Part shown: in pieces, positions 1-10,240 of the stretch
Layout of the letters: each line of letters opens with the position of its first letter
Numbering within the stretch: position 1 is the stretch's first letter
Translations under genes and position numbers: made by a program
DNA from: Diphasiastrum complanatum
Taxonomy: Eukaryota > Streptophyta > Lycopodiopsida > Lycopodiales > Lycopodiaceae
Length of the DNA stretch: 64,000 nucleotides
Direction of reading: 5' to 3'
Assembly: GCA_029204225.1 (NCBI GenBank)
Contig: CM055093.1
Span: 29,027,777-29,091,776, forward strand
Notes under the pieces: model-generated
What the model was told of the DNA's origin: nothing
Databases searched by the model: none
Seen by the model: only the letters and a program-made list of their open reading frames with translations

Positions 1-2853
1 CCTTGGTGCTTGCTTCAGCCCATACAAACTCTTTTGGAGATAGCACACATGATTAGGCTCATCATGTGAAACATAGCCCTCGGGTTGCTCCATGTAAATA
101 TCTTCTTCAAGATCACCATTCAAGAAGGCATTAGTAACATCCATTTGCCACATATCCCAATCATAAAGAGTTGCAAGAGAGATTAGGATTCGAATAGTTA
201 CCATCTTTGCCACGGGTGCAAAGGTCTCATCATAGTCAATACCATATTCTTGAGCATACCCCTTTGCCACCAACCTTGCCTTGTACTTGTTGATTGATCC
301 ATCTTGATTTGTCTTGATCTTGAAGATCCACTTACAACCAATTGCCTTCTTGTCCTTTGGAAGCTTTACCAACCTCCATGTGTTGCTTTTGATGAGTGCT
401 TGATGCTCATGATCCATGGCTTGGATCCATTCCTTCTTTTGAATTGCTTCACCTACACAAGTTGGTTCATCAAAAGAGGTAAGAAAAGCAAAGTTAGAGT
501 TGTCCACCACTTGCTTTCCTTTTTCATCATAGGTTAGCCTTGATGGCTTAGCCCTTTGCCTTTGAGTCTTCCTTGAAGTTTGCTTTGGAGTGGCATCTCC
601 ATCTTCATCCAAGACATCTTGCACATCATGATGATTAGTAGGCACATCAACATCAACATCAACAACATTGGAAACATTCTCTTCATGAAAGATGACATCC
701 CTACTTATGACAACTTTCTTTGTAGAAGGAATGTACACTTTGTAAGCCTTGCTTACTTCACTATAGCCAACAAACACACCCTTCTTTGATGAAGGATCTT
801 CTTTAGTTCTATCATCAAGTGTGATATTGACAAAACATGTACATCCAAAGATCCTACAATGCTTGACACTCGGCCTTCTACCATAAAGAACCTCATGAGG
901 AGTTTTACCATCCAAGGAAGCACTTGTCCATCTATTACATAGATAGTTAGCACATGCTAAAGCTTCCCCCCAAAAAGACTTAGCAAGATTAGCATGTAGT
1001 CTCATTGCCTTGGCACATTCACAAAGGGTTCTATTCTTCCTCTCGGCCACTCCATTCTGTTGTGGAGTCCTAGGACTAGACATCTCCCTCTTAATCCCAT
1101 GTGCTATACAAAAGTCTTTGAACCTATTTGAGGTGTATTCCCCTCCATTATCAGATCTTAAGCATTTGATCTTTGTATTGAATTGGTTTTCCATTTCATT
1201 CTTGAACTTGACAAATGCAGCAAACACTTCATCCTTACTTTTAAGAAGATAGATCCAAGTATACCTACTAAAGTCATCAATGAAAGTTGCATACATCTTT
1301 GCCCCACCATTGCTAGTTGTACTAGAAGAATGAATATCAGAATGCACAAGTTGAAAAGCTTCTTTAGATCTAGAAGTAGATCTAGAATAAGCAAGTCTAT
1401 GAGATTTGGACAAGGCACAATGTTCACAAACACTATTGTTTGCAACAAGACTTTTAGGGAGACCAAGAACAAGCTCTTTCTTTGCCATTACCTCCAAAGA
1501 TTTGAAGTTGGGATGGCCCAACCTCTTGTGCCAAACTTCTTGGTTTGTCAATTGCTCCCTAGCCATACATCCTTCATGATTAGAGATCACACATGCATCA
1601 AGCTTGAAAAGTTTACCATGCCTCCTACCTTGAGCAATCAAGGATCCACATTTACTTATCAAACATGCATCTCCAATGAACTCCACATCAAGTCCTTTGT
1701 CAATCATTTGACTTACACTAAGCAAATTCTTAGTGATTGAAGGAATGTACAAAACATTTTCAAGATTTGCTTTCCTATTTGTTGAAAGGGAAATAGGAAT
1801 AGTGCCTATGCCTTTGATGTCACATTGACCATCATTTGCAGTGTAGATGATGTTACCTTCTCCCTCATAAGACAATAAGGATGTAAAGTATTCCTTATGT
1901 CTTGTCATGTGAGATGAGGCTCCACTATCAATCCACCAAGGATCATTATCATCTATGTTGGCTAACAAACTTGAAGTCATAACAAGTGATTCACATGTGT
2001 TATGTTCTCCCTCATCTATTGTAAGATTTCCTTGCCTCTCTCCTTGCTCTCTTTTCTTTTTATAACATTCATTTGCAAAATGACCTTTTATCCCACAATA
2101 AAAGCACTTGAACTTTGACTTATTGTTCTTAGTAGAAGAGGAAGAGGAAGAGTGATCATCATGATCAAAGTTACCACCTTTGGACCATTTCCCTTTGCCT
2201 TTACCTTTGCCCTTGAATTTGCCTTTTGTGAAGAAAGCCTCTTCACCTCCACCTTGCAAGGATGCACCATCAAGCTTTGATTGCAACCTATGTTCTTCAG
2301 CCAATAAGATTTCTTGCAAGTCAACCACACTTGGCAAGACTCTTTGAATGGCAAAACTTTGCACAAGGTTAGCATGTTCATTTAGCAAACCATTCAACAT
2401 AACTTGGACTATTTCACCATCTTTTATGTTCTCATCAATGCATGCTAAATCATCACTTAGGGACTTAACTCTCAAGATAAATGCATGAGCACTTTCACCC
2501 TCTCTTTGCCTACTAGAAAATATTTGTCTCCTTAGGGTCAATACCCTAGATGTGAACTTTGATTCAAAGAGCTTCTTTAAGGCATTCCATGCCTCACTTG
2601 CACTTTGACACTTTCCAACTTCCTTGAGAAGTTCATTTGTAACATTCATTTTAATGATATGAAGAGCCCTTTTGGCCTTCTTATCAAACCTTTGTTGCTC
2701 TTGAAGTGTGAGAGGTCTCTCTTCAATTTCTGCAACTATGTCCATGAGTTCATTCAACTCAAGTAAGGACTCCATCCTCACTTTCCAAGTAGAGTAGTTT
2801 GATGAACTCAACCTTTCACTAGACTCTAGCATGATCCCACCATTGGAAGCCAT
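1..2853 (-). CDS. copia gag-pol polyprotein, partial, frame open for 951 codons
   Basis: This encodes the capsid, protease, integrase and part of the reverse transcriptase of a copia element. The start is the ATG at 2853-2851, giving the MASNGG start and the LSSSNYSTWKVRMESLL block typical of this gag family. I read every codon to the window edge and found no stop. Visible motifs are a CCHC zinc knuckle near residues 250-263, the protease DSGASSHM at about 309, an integrase HHCC finger from about 442 (HKRLGH, later CxxC), the integrase RSDNGGEY and NGVAERKN blocks, and the RT blocks KWIFKIK, KARLVAKGYAQ and QMDVTNAFLNG. The frame ends in RT at YGLKQAPR. The YVDD active site is off the edge. 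Family assignment is secure; activity is inference. Confidence 0.95.
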   Translation of the reverse strand, partial: MASNGGIMLESSERLSSSNYSTWKVRMESLLELNELMDIVAEIEERPLTLQEQQRFDKKAKRALHIIKMNVTNELLKEVGKCQSASEAWNALKKLFESKFTSRVLTLRRQIFSSRQREGESAHAFILRVKSLSDDLACIDENIKDGEIVQVMLNGLLNEHANLVQSFAIQRVLPSVVDLQEILLAEEHRLQSKLDGASLQGGGEEAFFTKGKFKGKGKGKGKWSKGGNFDHDDHSSSSSSTKNNKSKFKCFYCGIKGHFANECYKKKREQGERQGNLTIDEGEHNTCESLVMTSSLLANIDDNDPWWIDSGASSHMTRHKEYFTSLLSYEGEGNIIYTANDGQCDIKGIGTIPISLSTNRKANLENVLYIPSITKNLLSVSQMIDKGLDVEFIGDACLISKCGSLIAQGRRHGKLFKLDACVISNHEGCMAREQLTNQEVWHKRLGHPNFKSLEVMAKKELVLGLPKSLVANNSVCEHCALSKSHRLAYSRSTSRSKEAFQLVHSDIHSSSTTSNGGAKMYATFIDDFSRYTWIYLLKSKDEVFAAFVKFKNEMENQFNTKIKCLRSDNGGEYTSNRFKDFCIAHGIKREMSSPRTPQQNGVAERKNRTLCECAKAMRLHANLAKSFWGEALACANYLCNRWTSASLDGKTPHEVLYGRRPSVKHCRIFGCTCFVNITLDDRTKEDPSSKKGVFVGYSEVSKAYKVYIPSTKKVVISRDVIFHEENVSNVVDVDVDVPTNHHDVQDVLDEDGDATPKQTSRKTQRQRAKPSRLTYDEKGKQVVDNSNFAFLTSFDEPTCVGEAIQKKEWIQAMDHEHQALIKSNTWRLVKLPKDKKAIGCKWIFKIKTNQDGSINKYKARLVAKGYAQEYGIDYDETFAPVAKMVTIRILISLATLYDWDMWQMDVTNAFLNGDLEEDIYMEQPEGYVSHDEPNHVCYLQKSLYGLKQAPR

Positions 2854-4015
2854 GATTCTAATGTTTCTTCAACTTTTAGGTTCTGTCCTAAAAGCACTTA
2901 GCACTCACTTTTCTCTCAACAAATGATAGATAAAGAGATCTATGAAGATTTAGGACCCTAAAACACTTCTATCTTGAACCTAGATGGTTTCCAAGCATAG
3001 AAAGGAAGATTGAAACACATGCAACACTTTGCACACACTAAGAATGGATTACAAAATCAAACCAACCTGAACACACTCTTGCTTAAGCTCTCAAACTTTC
3101 CAGCAAGTGACCAAATCAAGTTATGGTGTGAAGAGTTACTTGCATTCTTAGAAAATACCCAAAACTAGGATGCCAAGATTACCTAGTAATGAACAAACTT
3201 GATCAACATATGATCAACACACTAAGATATTGATTCAACCTGTAAAACCACATGTAAACCACACTTCTAAAAGTTTATAAACTCCAGCAAGTGATAAATA
3301 CAAGATTTAGAGGTGAATGAATGAGCACACTTAGTGAATCACAAGACTAGCTTCACTATCTTGTCAAATCTTGGTGTTTAGATGTAGATCTAAGATCACT
3401 TCACATGAGAATGTTCCTCAACCTGTTAAGAACCTGAAAACACACTTGCATAATGGTTAACACGTTCCAGCAAATGCTCCAATCAAATTACATAAGGAGA
3501 GTTACTTACATGCTCAACAAAGTACACCAAAATTTATGCCAAAATTGATGACAATCTTTACAATATGCTCTTCACAATGGAGCTTACAATATGTTCACCC
3601 AAAAAAAGGGGATCTTTCATCCAAATGGGAGCTTTGCTCAGCCTTTAGGAGAATTACAACTCACTCAAAAGAGCATTTGTCATCCACTTAAGGAGAAGTT
3701 TCATCCACTTAAGGAGAGTGTTCATCCAAGAATGGAGATTGTCAACAATAGGATTGAAAAGAACATTGTTAGTATTGAATATGCACAAGCCTCACAATCA
3801 CAAATGATTAGGTGTTATGATCTGATCCAAAATAGTTTATTTTCAGCCTCTGATCTTCAATAGACCTGAAATATGCTTTTGATCCACAAGTTCAACTCAC
3901 AAAACAAAGGTTAGTAAGATTTGATCAACAAAGCAATGCAAAATCATGCTAGAACTTGATCAAACATCCAAATATCACCAAAAATGGAATACTTACTGTA
4001 AATAGAAGCCAACCA
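2854..4015 (-). other. untranslated leader of the left copia element
   Basis: About 1.16 kb lies between the primer-binding site and the gag start, with no ORF showing retroelement similarity. A short internal repeat of 'catccacttaaggaga' type occurs near 3680-3725. The length is similar to other copia leaders in this window. Confidence 0.7.
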
Positions 4016-4027
4016 GCTCTGATACCA
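4016..4027 (-). other. primer-binding site, initiator-Met type
   Basis: The minus strand reads TGGTATCAGAGC directly after the LTR end. This is the standard plant copia site for priming by initiator methionine tRNA. Confidence 0.92.
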
Positions 4028-4682
4028 TGTGAAAAATACAGATCCTAAGTTGATCTAAACTCCAAGATCATTGGCTTGAATGCTTGCACTCCAAACTACA
4101 TAAGCTAGGAATTGGCAACACATTCTATGCTACCTAGAATGCAAAGAACTTGATCAAAAAGCATTTATCACAAATGGAAACTTCCATAAACATCAAGTGC
4201 GGCCCAAAATAGCATTATACAGTCCATAATACATCAGCCTATCACTTTTGGAAAGCACCTAAGATCATACACAATAGCTTGAAGACAATACACACAACAA
4301 TGCTCTCAATGGAGGAAGAAACAATGACAATGATCTATTGATCTCAATGAAACATACAAAAGGTTTCTCCAACCTGTTCTCCACGACTTCCCTACTATTT
4401 ATGGATGAGGAAGATGACTCTCTCTCCTCTCTCTAGAAGGTACTTGACCCTAGATATTCCCTATATAGGAAAAATAGCTAAAAATGGCTTATATGACCAA
4501 AATACATCAAAATGGTCTCATTTTGAAGGGTATGAAGTTTGACACTTCATCATACTAAAAAAATACAGTAAATAAAAACATTGTGGCCTGGTTCACACGT
4601 GCAAAACTCCAGAACCAAAACTATTTACAATTTTAGCCAATTTAGGTCTCAAACTAGCTAGGAAATGTTGACAATTTTCACA
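4028..4682 (-). repeat. 5' LTR of the left copia element
   Basis: This 655-bp LTR has perfect short inverted ends, TGTGAAAA and TTTTCACA. One end abuts the primer-binding site. A TATA-like CTATATAG lies at about 4461-4468 in the minus orientation. A CACACGTG motif lies at 4594-4601. The LTR would drive transcription leftward, away from the H3-like ORF. Confidence 0.88.
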
Positions 4683-4815
4683 TATCTTGCGTGCGAAACC
4701 GATATTCAGTTTTGGTATCGATCTCAAGCGCCCTTTTATTGCAATTTTTGTTTTGTTTTCATCCACTTTGCTTTTGTTCAAAATTTCTTTTGTTAATGTT
4801 CTTCTTCTGAGAATG

Positions 4816-5682
4816 ATGGCCAGGACCAAATCCACTACCCATGCCATAACCATTGTACAACCATCCCATTCACGTGTTCCCCCTGGTACTAGCCATAGAC
4901 GTGGCAGGAAGCAGGTCTGGCTGAGGGAGATTAGAAAACTCCAAAGATCAACTGAATTATTGATCCCTAGAGCTCCTTTCGGTCGATCTGTAAGGAATGT
5001 TACTCTGTCACTTGGGCTGAATGTTCGTCTCGTGACAGCCATGCAGGCCTTACAAGGTGATGTAGAAAATTTTATGTCCCATTTTTTTGAGGATAGTTGT
5101 CTTTTGACAGTGCATGGTAAGCGTGTCACCATCATGTCAAAAAATTTCGTCATTCTCAAAAGGCTTCAGGACCGATATTCTGGTCTGCATGTTGATAATG
5201 CCAGCACCTCCAGAGACTTGCCTCTGGATAGAACCGACTTGCCGACTACCTCTAGGAGGAAGAGGAAGCAGCCTGTCCCCAAGAAGGCTGGATCTCGAAG
5301 GCCAGCTACTTCCCTTCCTCCTAGACGTATCCAAGCCAAGAGACCCCATATCTTCTTGAGCTCTGAGTCAGATGCTGGAGAATCTGACTCAGATCAAGAA
5401 TCTTCACCCCTTCCTCTTCTTGTTATTTGTCCAACTCCTCAGCAGGTTTCATCACCAAAAGTGTTGATTACCCAAGAGGAGCTCGACAAAATAATAGAGA
5501 AATCTGTAAATATTGTTTCCACTTCTGTTTCTGCTCATGTACATAATCTTTTTGTGAGAATTCCATATGATTCAGCCCAAGTTTATTTTGATTCTGACCA
5601 TTCCAATCAATACGAGACCTACCTAGCTAATAAAATTGATCTTCTCTGCAATTTTTTTGATTTTTTTCTTTCGAATACATAA
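4816..5682 (+). CDS. histone H3-fold protein with a long C-terminal extension, intronless
   Basis: The predicted protein has 288 residues starting at the second of two adjacent ATGs (4813, 4816), chosen because MARTKS matches the H3 N-terminus and has G at +4. Residues 35-120 align by eye with the H3 histone fold: LREIRK, STELLI and PF.R match the alphaN/alpha1 region, ALQ lies in alpha2, FED follows alpha2, and KRVTIM with K109 leads into alpha3. One residue is missing near loop 1 and H3's D123 position is Asn. The tail is short; K4 is kept but no ARKS motif is present. Residues 121-288 are unlike any histone, with a basic stretch (about 147-176) and a Ser/Asp/Glu-rich acidic stretch (about 182-197). 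There are no introns. The ORF is intact although the retroelement on its right is decayed. It could be an H3 retrogene fused to another sequence, or an accessory ORF of a retroelement. CENH3 identity is not supported, because loop 1 is not lengthened. Confidence 0.72.
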   Translation: MARTKSTTHAITIVQPSHSRVPPGTSHRRGRKQVWLREIRKLQRSTELLIPRAPFGRSVRNVTLSLGLNVRLVTAMQALQGDVENFMSHFFEDSCLLTVHGKRVTIMSKNFVILKRLQDRYSGLHVDNASTSRDLPLDRTDLPTTSRRKRKQPVPKKAGSRRPATSLPPRRIQAKRPHIFLSSESDAGESDSDQESSPLPLLVICPTPQQVSSPKVLITQEELDKIIEKSVNIVSTSVSAHVHNLFVRIPYDSAQVYFDSDHSNQYETYLANKIDLLCNFFDFFLSNT

Positions 5683-6140
5683 CGTGCTCGAAAACCATTC
5701 GTGCTCTTTAACCATTAAGTTGGACTTTAGTTATTGAGGACTATTGTCTAGGAACAAATAGTTCGTGAACTCGATTAATTACTTGTCTGCGCAGTTGCGA
5801 ATACATCGAACAATTCCTGATTCTCTGTTGACACCTTAGTCAGCCAAAGTGTAGTCTACTGTACTACTCTGATAACATTTCATTTGTAGAACGCGCTTCC
5901 TTCAATTCGATAGAGGCCAGATTGTTGTTCTGAATTCATTAACATTACCTATTCCAAATATAAGTGATACTGGTTACTTTTTAATGTCCGTCGACAACCA
6001 GAATAAAATTCAAAACCACCTGCCATAATTATCCCAAAAACTTAACTTTTTAACGCTGTCCTATGTGGGAACGATACTTTTCACTACAAAATCTATATTA
6101 GCCTTATTGGTATAGCGCGACAGTGCTAAATGCAGTCACC
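5683..6140 (+). other. non-coding stretch between the H3-like ORF and gypsy pol
   Basis: No ORF was recognised. Near 6060-6125 a phrase (ctatgtgggaacgatactt ... tatagcgcgaca) resembles sequence that precedes the primer-binding site in plant Tat/Athila gypsy elements. That would place this stretch at an LTR or leader end. Gag, protease and the start of RT are missing to its right. Confidence 0.4.
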
Positions 6141-7960
6141 AAAAAGGACCATTTTCTTTTACCATTTACAGAAAGTGTCCTTGACAGAGTAGCTGGCGTC
6201 GAAGTCTACAGTCTTCTAGACGGAGCGGCTACAACCAGGTGAAGATAGCCCCCCCAAGATCAATACAAGATAGCATTTGCCACGGAATGAGGAACCTATG
6301 CCTATAAAGTAATGCCATTTGGACTTTGCAATGCTCGAAGCACCTTCCAACGAGTCGTGTAGGTGGCATTCAAGGATTATTTGCAAAAAATTTTGAAAAT
6401 TTTCTTGGATGATCTGTGCGTGCATGGACCAGACTCAGAACACTTATTTAATTTGGAGAAAGTGTTACAGAAATGCCATGAATACCAGATCTCCCTGAAT
6501 CCAGAAAAATGTCAATTCTGGATGACACATGGCTTGATTCTCGGCCATATAGTGTCAAGGCACGGGATGGCCACAAATCTATCAAAGATCAAGATCATTG
6601 TTTATCTACCACCACCGAGAATGATCCGCAAAGTCTACATCTTCATGGGTCATGCTAACTATTATAGGATCTTCATTCTTGATTTTGTTGAGTTGGCCCG
6701 ACCAATTTACAAACTCACAATGGATTCACATTGGAATGAGAAAGTCCTAAAGACTTTCCAAAATCTTAAGGATGCATGGTTTCAAGCACCAATCTTACGT
6801 CCACCCAATTGGTCCATTGAGTTTCAGGTGCATACGGACGCATCAAAGTATGCAGTTGGAGTACCCAGCCAGGTGAACACAAAAAGGATTTTCGAATCCG
6901 ATTTGCAAGCCGATAGCTCAATGACACATAAATGAATTATTCAACCACAGAGTGGGAAGCACTGGCAATGATCTATGCGGTTAAGAAATTTCGACACTAC
7001 CTGATGGCCACACATTTCGCTTTTTATACGGACCATCAACCCTTGCTCTATCTCGTTAACAAAACTTGCAACACCGGGAGAATCACCAGATGGCTACTTC
7101 TGTTGTTGGAATTTGATTTTCGGATAGTAGTTTGCAAGGGAAAACAACACTACATGGTAGATCATGTGTCACGAATCAAGGAAAAGAAGATTGCAATCCA
7201 ACCTGACGATGAGCTAGCCGATGTTGTCTTATTTTTTTGGACACAGTACCAGAGTGGGCTGCCGACAATGTGGAATATCTAATGCGAGGCCAACCAGACA
7301 AGTCACTACCAAAGGCAAAACAACGGAAATTGATCTTGAAGGCTATACCTTATCAGCTGATTGTTAGCCAGTTGTATCAAAGAGGTCCAGACGAGATTCT
7401 TCGGCGGTGTATTCTCCACCTAGATCATTTCGCTTTCACATGAAGGCATGGGTGAAGGCGATTTTGCATCTGACATTACAGTTCGCAAGATCCTGCAATT
7501 AGGATGTTGGTGGCCTATGATTTATAAGGATACAGAGGAATACTTGAAAAAGTGTGATGTGTGCCAAAGGGCAAGGAGACCAATGAGATTGAATTATGAC
7601 CTACTGCACCCGGTCTTAGTCCAAGTACCATTCGAAAAGTGGGGATTGGATTACATCGGTCCAATTCACCCTGCAGCAAGGAGTTCCCAACCTTGATACA
7701 TAATCGTAGCTATGGACTATCTCACCAAGTGGGTCGAAGCCAAGGCAGTAAGAGTAGCTGATGCTAATACCACTGCCAAGTTCCTTTATGAAAATATCAT
7801 TGTGCGCTTTGGATGCCCGATGGAGCTAGTCAGCGATCACATAAGTCATTTCATTGATGAGACCATCAAGGTCCTGTTGGAGAAATTCTTCATGATCCAC
7901 AGAACCAGTACACCTTATTATCCTCGTGATAATGGGCAAGCAGAATCATCCGGCTGAGAG
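6141..7960 (+). pseudogene. Ty3/gypsy (Tat/Athila-like) pol remnant: RT, RNase H, integrase
   Basis: This is a broken polyprotein fragment. It begins KDHFPLPF of the RT, continues with VMPFGLCNA, a degenerate active site FLDDL at about 6402, RNase H blocks (HTDASK, YSTTEWEALAMIYAVKKFRHYL), the integrase zinc finger (CDVCQRAR at about 7553) and the core (WGLDYIGPI, YLTKWVEAKAV, then DNGQAE at about 7928). It is disabled by frameshifts near 6222 and 6245, stops at about 6289 and 6360-6362, breaks near 6933 and 7440, and a stop near 7694. RNase H lying between RT and integrase marks it as gypsy, not copia. Gag and protease are absent. Confidence 0.9.
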
Positions 7961-8125
7961 GAGTCCACAAGTCCCAGCACATGCCCAAGGACTTGAAGAA
8001 ACTGGACCGCCTCAACTTTATGGAGAATGTCATGACCTACCTGATCCAACAAAGGCGGGCAAAGAAGACCCTTTACTGAATTGGCAGAATGCCGAGGGAC
8101 CGGCACTACTTCAGGTCGTGGGTCC

Positions 8126-8947
8126 TATTAGGGGTATTCCCAGCGAATTGTAAATAAACAAAATTCAACCAATAAAATGCGTTGCGAGGGCATGGCATCC
8201 TACGCGTATAAGCCCATGCCCCAATGAGCATGCAAACTTAAGTGTAAATAAAATAAAATAGACTTGGGCCTTTGAGTTAAAATATAACAAGAGGCCCAAG
8301 GTCACTTTTAAACTTAGAAGATTACTTACTAAAGTTGGGTCCAAATTGGGACTCACATGAATCTTGTAAATTTCAATGTACTTTTTGTAGACCCTTGAAT
8401 CAAGTTGGGTCCAAGATGAATGGGTAGGATCAATGTGAATATTAGCCAATAGGATTTTGGGGCAAGGGCCTTCCTCATTTTATAAAAAAGACACCATTTG
8501 TACACTATTTTCATGCTTAATAGAGAGGAGGAGACTCGATCATTTTGAGAGCTCAAGCATCCTCATTTGCTAATCACTCTTGCTTATGCTCTTGTTGTGA
8601 TTGCTTGTTATTTCCATTTCCCATGCTTTTTGGTTTATGCTAGTTAAGATCTTTTCCATAAGCAATGACATTGAGCATTTGAGCTAACCTCCATCTCATC
8701 TCTCTCTCTCACTCTCTTCTCCTTCTTCTTCTTCTTCTATTCTATCCTCTCTCTTCACCCCAAAATCATGATGAAGTTAGTTTAGGAAGAGTAGAGTTAT
8801 AGTGAGTAGTGTTATTGGAGGTAGAGTTAGATACAAAGTAGAAAACTAACTAGAATTAGCATCTATGCATAGTTAGGTACCTATCCAGTGAACTAACCCT
8901 TGTTGACAGGCGGGAGGGCTATACTACACAAGACCATTGACCCTACA
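8126..8947 (+). repeat. Ty3/gypsy LTR, same family as the LTR at 62173-62988
   Basis: It begins TATTAGGGGTATTCCCAG, a decayed form of TGTTGGGGGTATTCCCAACA, and ends GACCCTACA. Over its length it matches the reverse complement of 62173-62988 (GAGGGCATGGCATC, TATAAGCCCATG, AGACTTGGGCC, GGGGCAAGGGCCTT). A TATA-like TTTTATAAAA lies near 8478. No primer-binding site follows, so it is a 3' LTR of the upstream pol or a solo LTR. Confidence 0.8.
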
Positions 8948-9064
8948 AAGTTCTTTAGGATGTGGCTAATCCGCCACTCTTATAATCCATGATTAGTTAT
9001 AGATTTTTAATTTGTCTGATCAGGGAAGTTACTCGATGCGACATGAAAAAGTTCACAAACAATA
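8948..9064 (+). repeat. left half of a copia LTR split by element A
   Basis: The stretch 'ccatgattagttatagatt' and the following 'tctgatcagg' match the reverse complement of sequence near 23500-23540, in the 3' end region of another copia element. The stretch ends in CAATA, the duplication that flanks element A. Its continuation is at 14475. Confidence 0.65.
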
Positions 9065-9707
9065 TGTGAGAGATTTCAACTAGTTTAGTCATATTTTGAT
9101 AAATTGTCAATAAGAGGCCAAAACTCATTTTAGACTTAGAGACAAACTTTTTGAAGTTATGTTAGTTTAAAATACATTCAATAAACACTTTTTGAAAGTG
9201 TGGGAAAGTTGGTAGTCGAGTTTGAGAGAGATTCAAATTTGAACTTTGGGTACATTGAATATAGACCCAAAAATAGTAGGGTTTACTTTTGGAGGGAAAG
9301 CCAAGTGGCCAAATAGGGTTTGGACACTCTATAAAAGGATGTAGCTCATGGAGAGACATATCTTCTCTCTTCTCTCTCTCATTTCATCATTATACATGGT
9401 TCTCTTTGGGTTCTACTACTCCTTGGTGCACTATCTTGGTGATATCTTACAATCTTGTGTGTAGAATGATCATTTATTGCTATTTTCGGTTCCATGAGTG
9501 TGAAATACAGTAGGGTACTGTAATTGTATGGAGAGCAAACATATTTTATGTTTTGGTTCATGTTTGATCAGTATCTCTTAGAGTTTGCATCTCATTTTGT
9601 ATGTAGATGCTGATTTTTCTACATTGGCAGGATTGTTGGTTTGCTCCTTTTTGTAACCAAAGATCAGGGACATGGATTGGATCTTGAATGGTCTGAAATT
9701 CTTCACA
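9065..9707 (+). repeat. 5' LTR of element A
   Basis: This 643-bp LTR begins TGTGAGAGATTTCAAC and ends CTTCACA. TATAAAAG at 9330-9337 is the likely promoter. It is nearly identical to 13831-14474. Confidence 0.93.
9330..9337 (+). promoter_or_regulatory. TATA box of element A 5' LTR
   Basis: TATAAAAG lies mid-LTR, and the same octamer occurs at 14097-14104 in the 3' LTR. Confidence 0.7.
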
Positions 9708-9719
9708 TGGTATTAGAGC
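9708..9719 (+). other. primer-binding site of element A
   Basis: TGGTATTAGAGC abuts the LTR end. It is the initiator-Met type site with one change from TGGTATCAGAGC. Confidence 0.85.
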
Positions 9720-10240
9720 TATTGTGTCTCAGGTTATGAAAGGATCAGCCATCTTTATCAAGGATTTGGAGGAGTTACCAATGCTAGAGCATGCTAGATT
9801 GATCTCTACTCAAAAATCAGCATTTTTGCATGTGTAGAATTGATCTTTTGTAGGTCAAAACTCAATACAGAGTTATATAATTGATCAATTCCGATTTCAC
9901 ACTTGGCTTACTGAAATTAGATGACTTTTGGTGCATTAGGAAGGTCTCATTGGAGTCTACAAGAAGATATATCAAGTTTCTAAAAATTGCATGTAGAATT
10001 TGAGATATTCAATTTTTTGTGATTTTGTCAAAACCCTAATTTTGATTGGATCTCTAGTTTGTGAGGTTACTAAACTTCATTTGAGTGCTTTTCAATCTTA
10101 TTAAGTGGCAAGAATCATTAGATTGAGGATAGACCATAGGTTGATCAAGATTTCACTATTCTATGTGTAGATTTTCTAGTTAGAAGTGCTAGAAGAGATT
10201 TGAGAGGTTCCATATCTTTGTGATTTCTTCTTGAGTTCAT

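Larger units (their letters stand above)
1..4682 (-). mobile_element. Ty1/copia LTR retrotransposon, 5' two-thirds, runs off the left edge
   Basis: Reading on the minus strand, the order is 5' LTR (4682-4028), primer-binding site, a 1.16-kb leader, then a gag-protease-integrase-RT frame from 2853 to the window edge. RNase H, the polypurine tract and the 3' LTR lie outside the window. The order protease-integrase-RT is diagnostic of Ty1/copia. The uninterrupted frame and clean LTR termini suggest a young, possibly autonomous copy. The target duplication cannot be tested because only one end is visible; the outside flank begins TATCT at 4683. Confidence 0.93.

Noticed and set aside
4593-5159. 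188-residue minus-strand ORF
   Set aside because: It lies antisense to the H3-like frame, has no recognisable motif, and the plus-strand frame explains the open stretch.
4816-5682. H3-like ORF as the centromeric histone CENH3
   Set aside because: Loop 1 is one residue shorter than H3 by eye instead of longer as in CENH3, there are no introns, and the long C-terminal tail is atypical.
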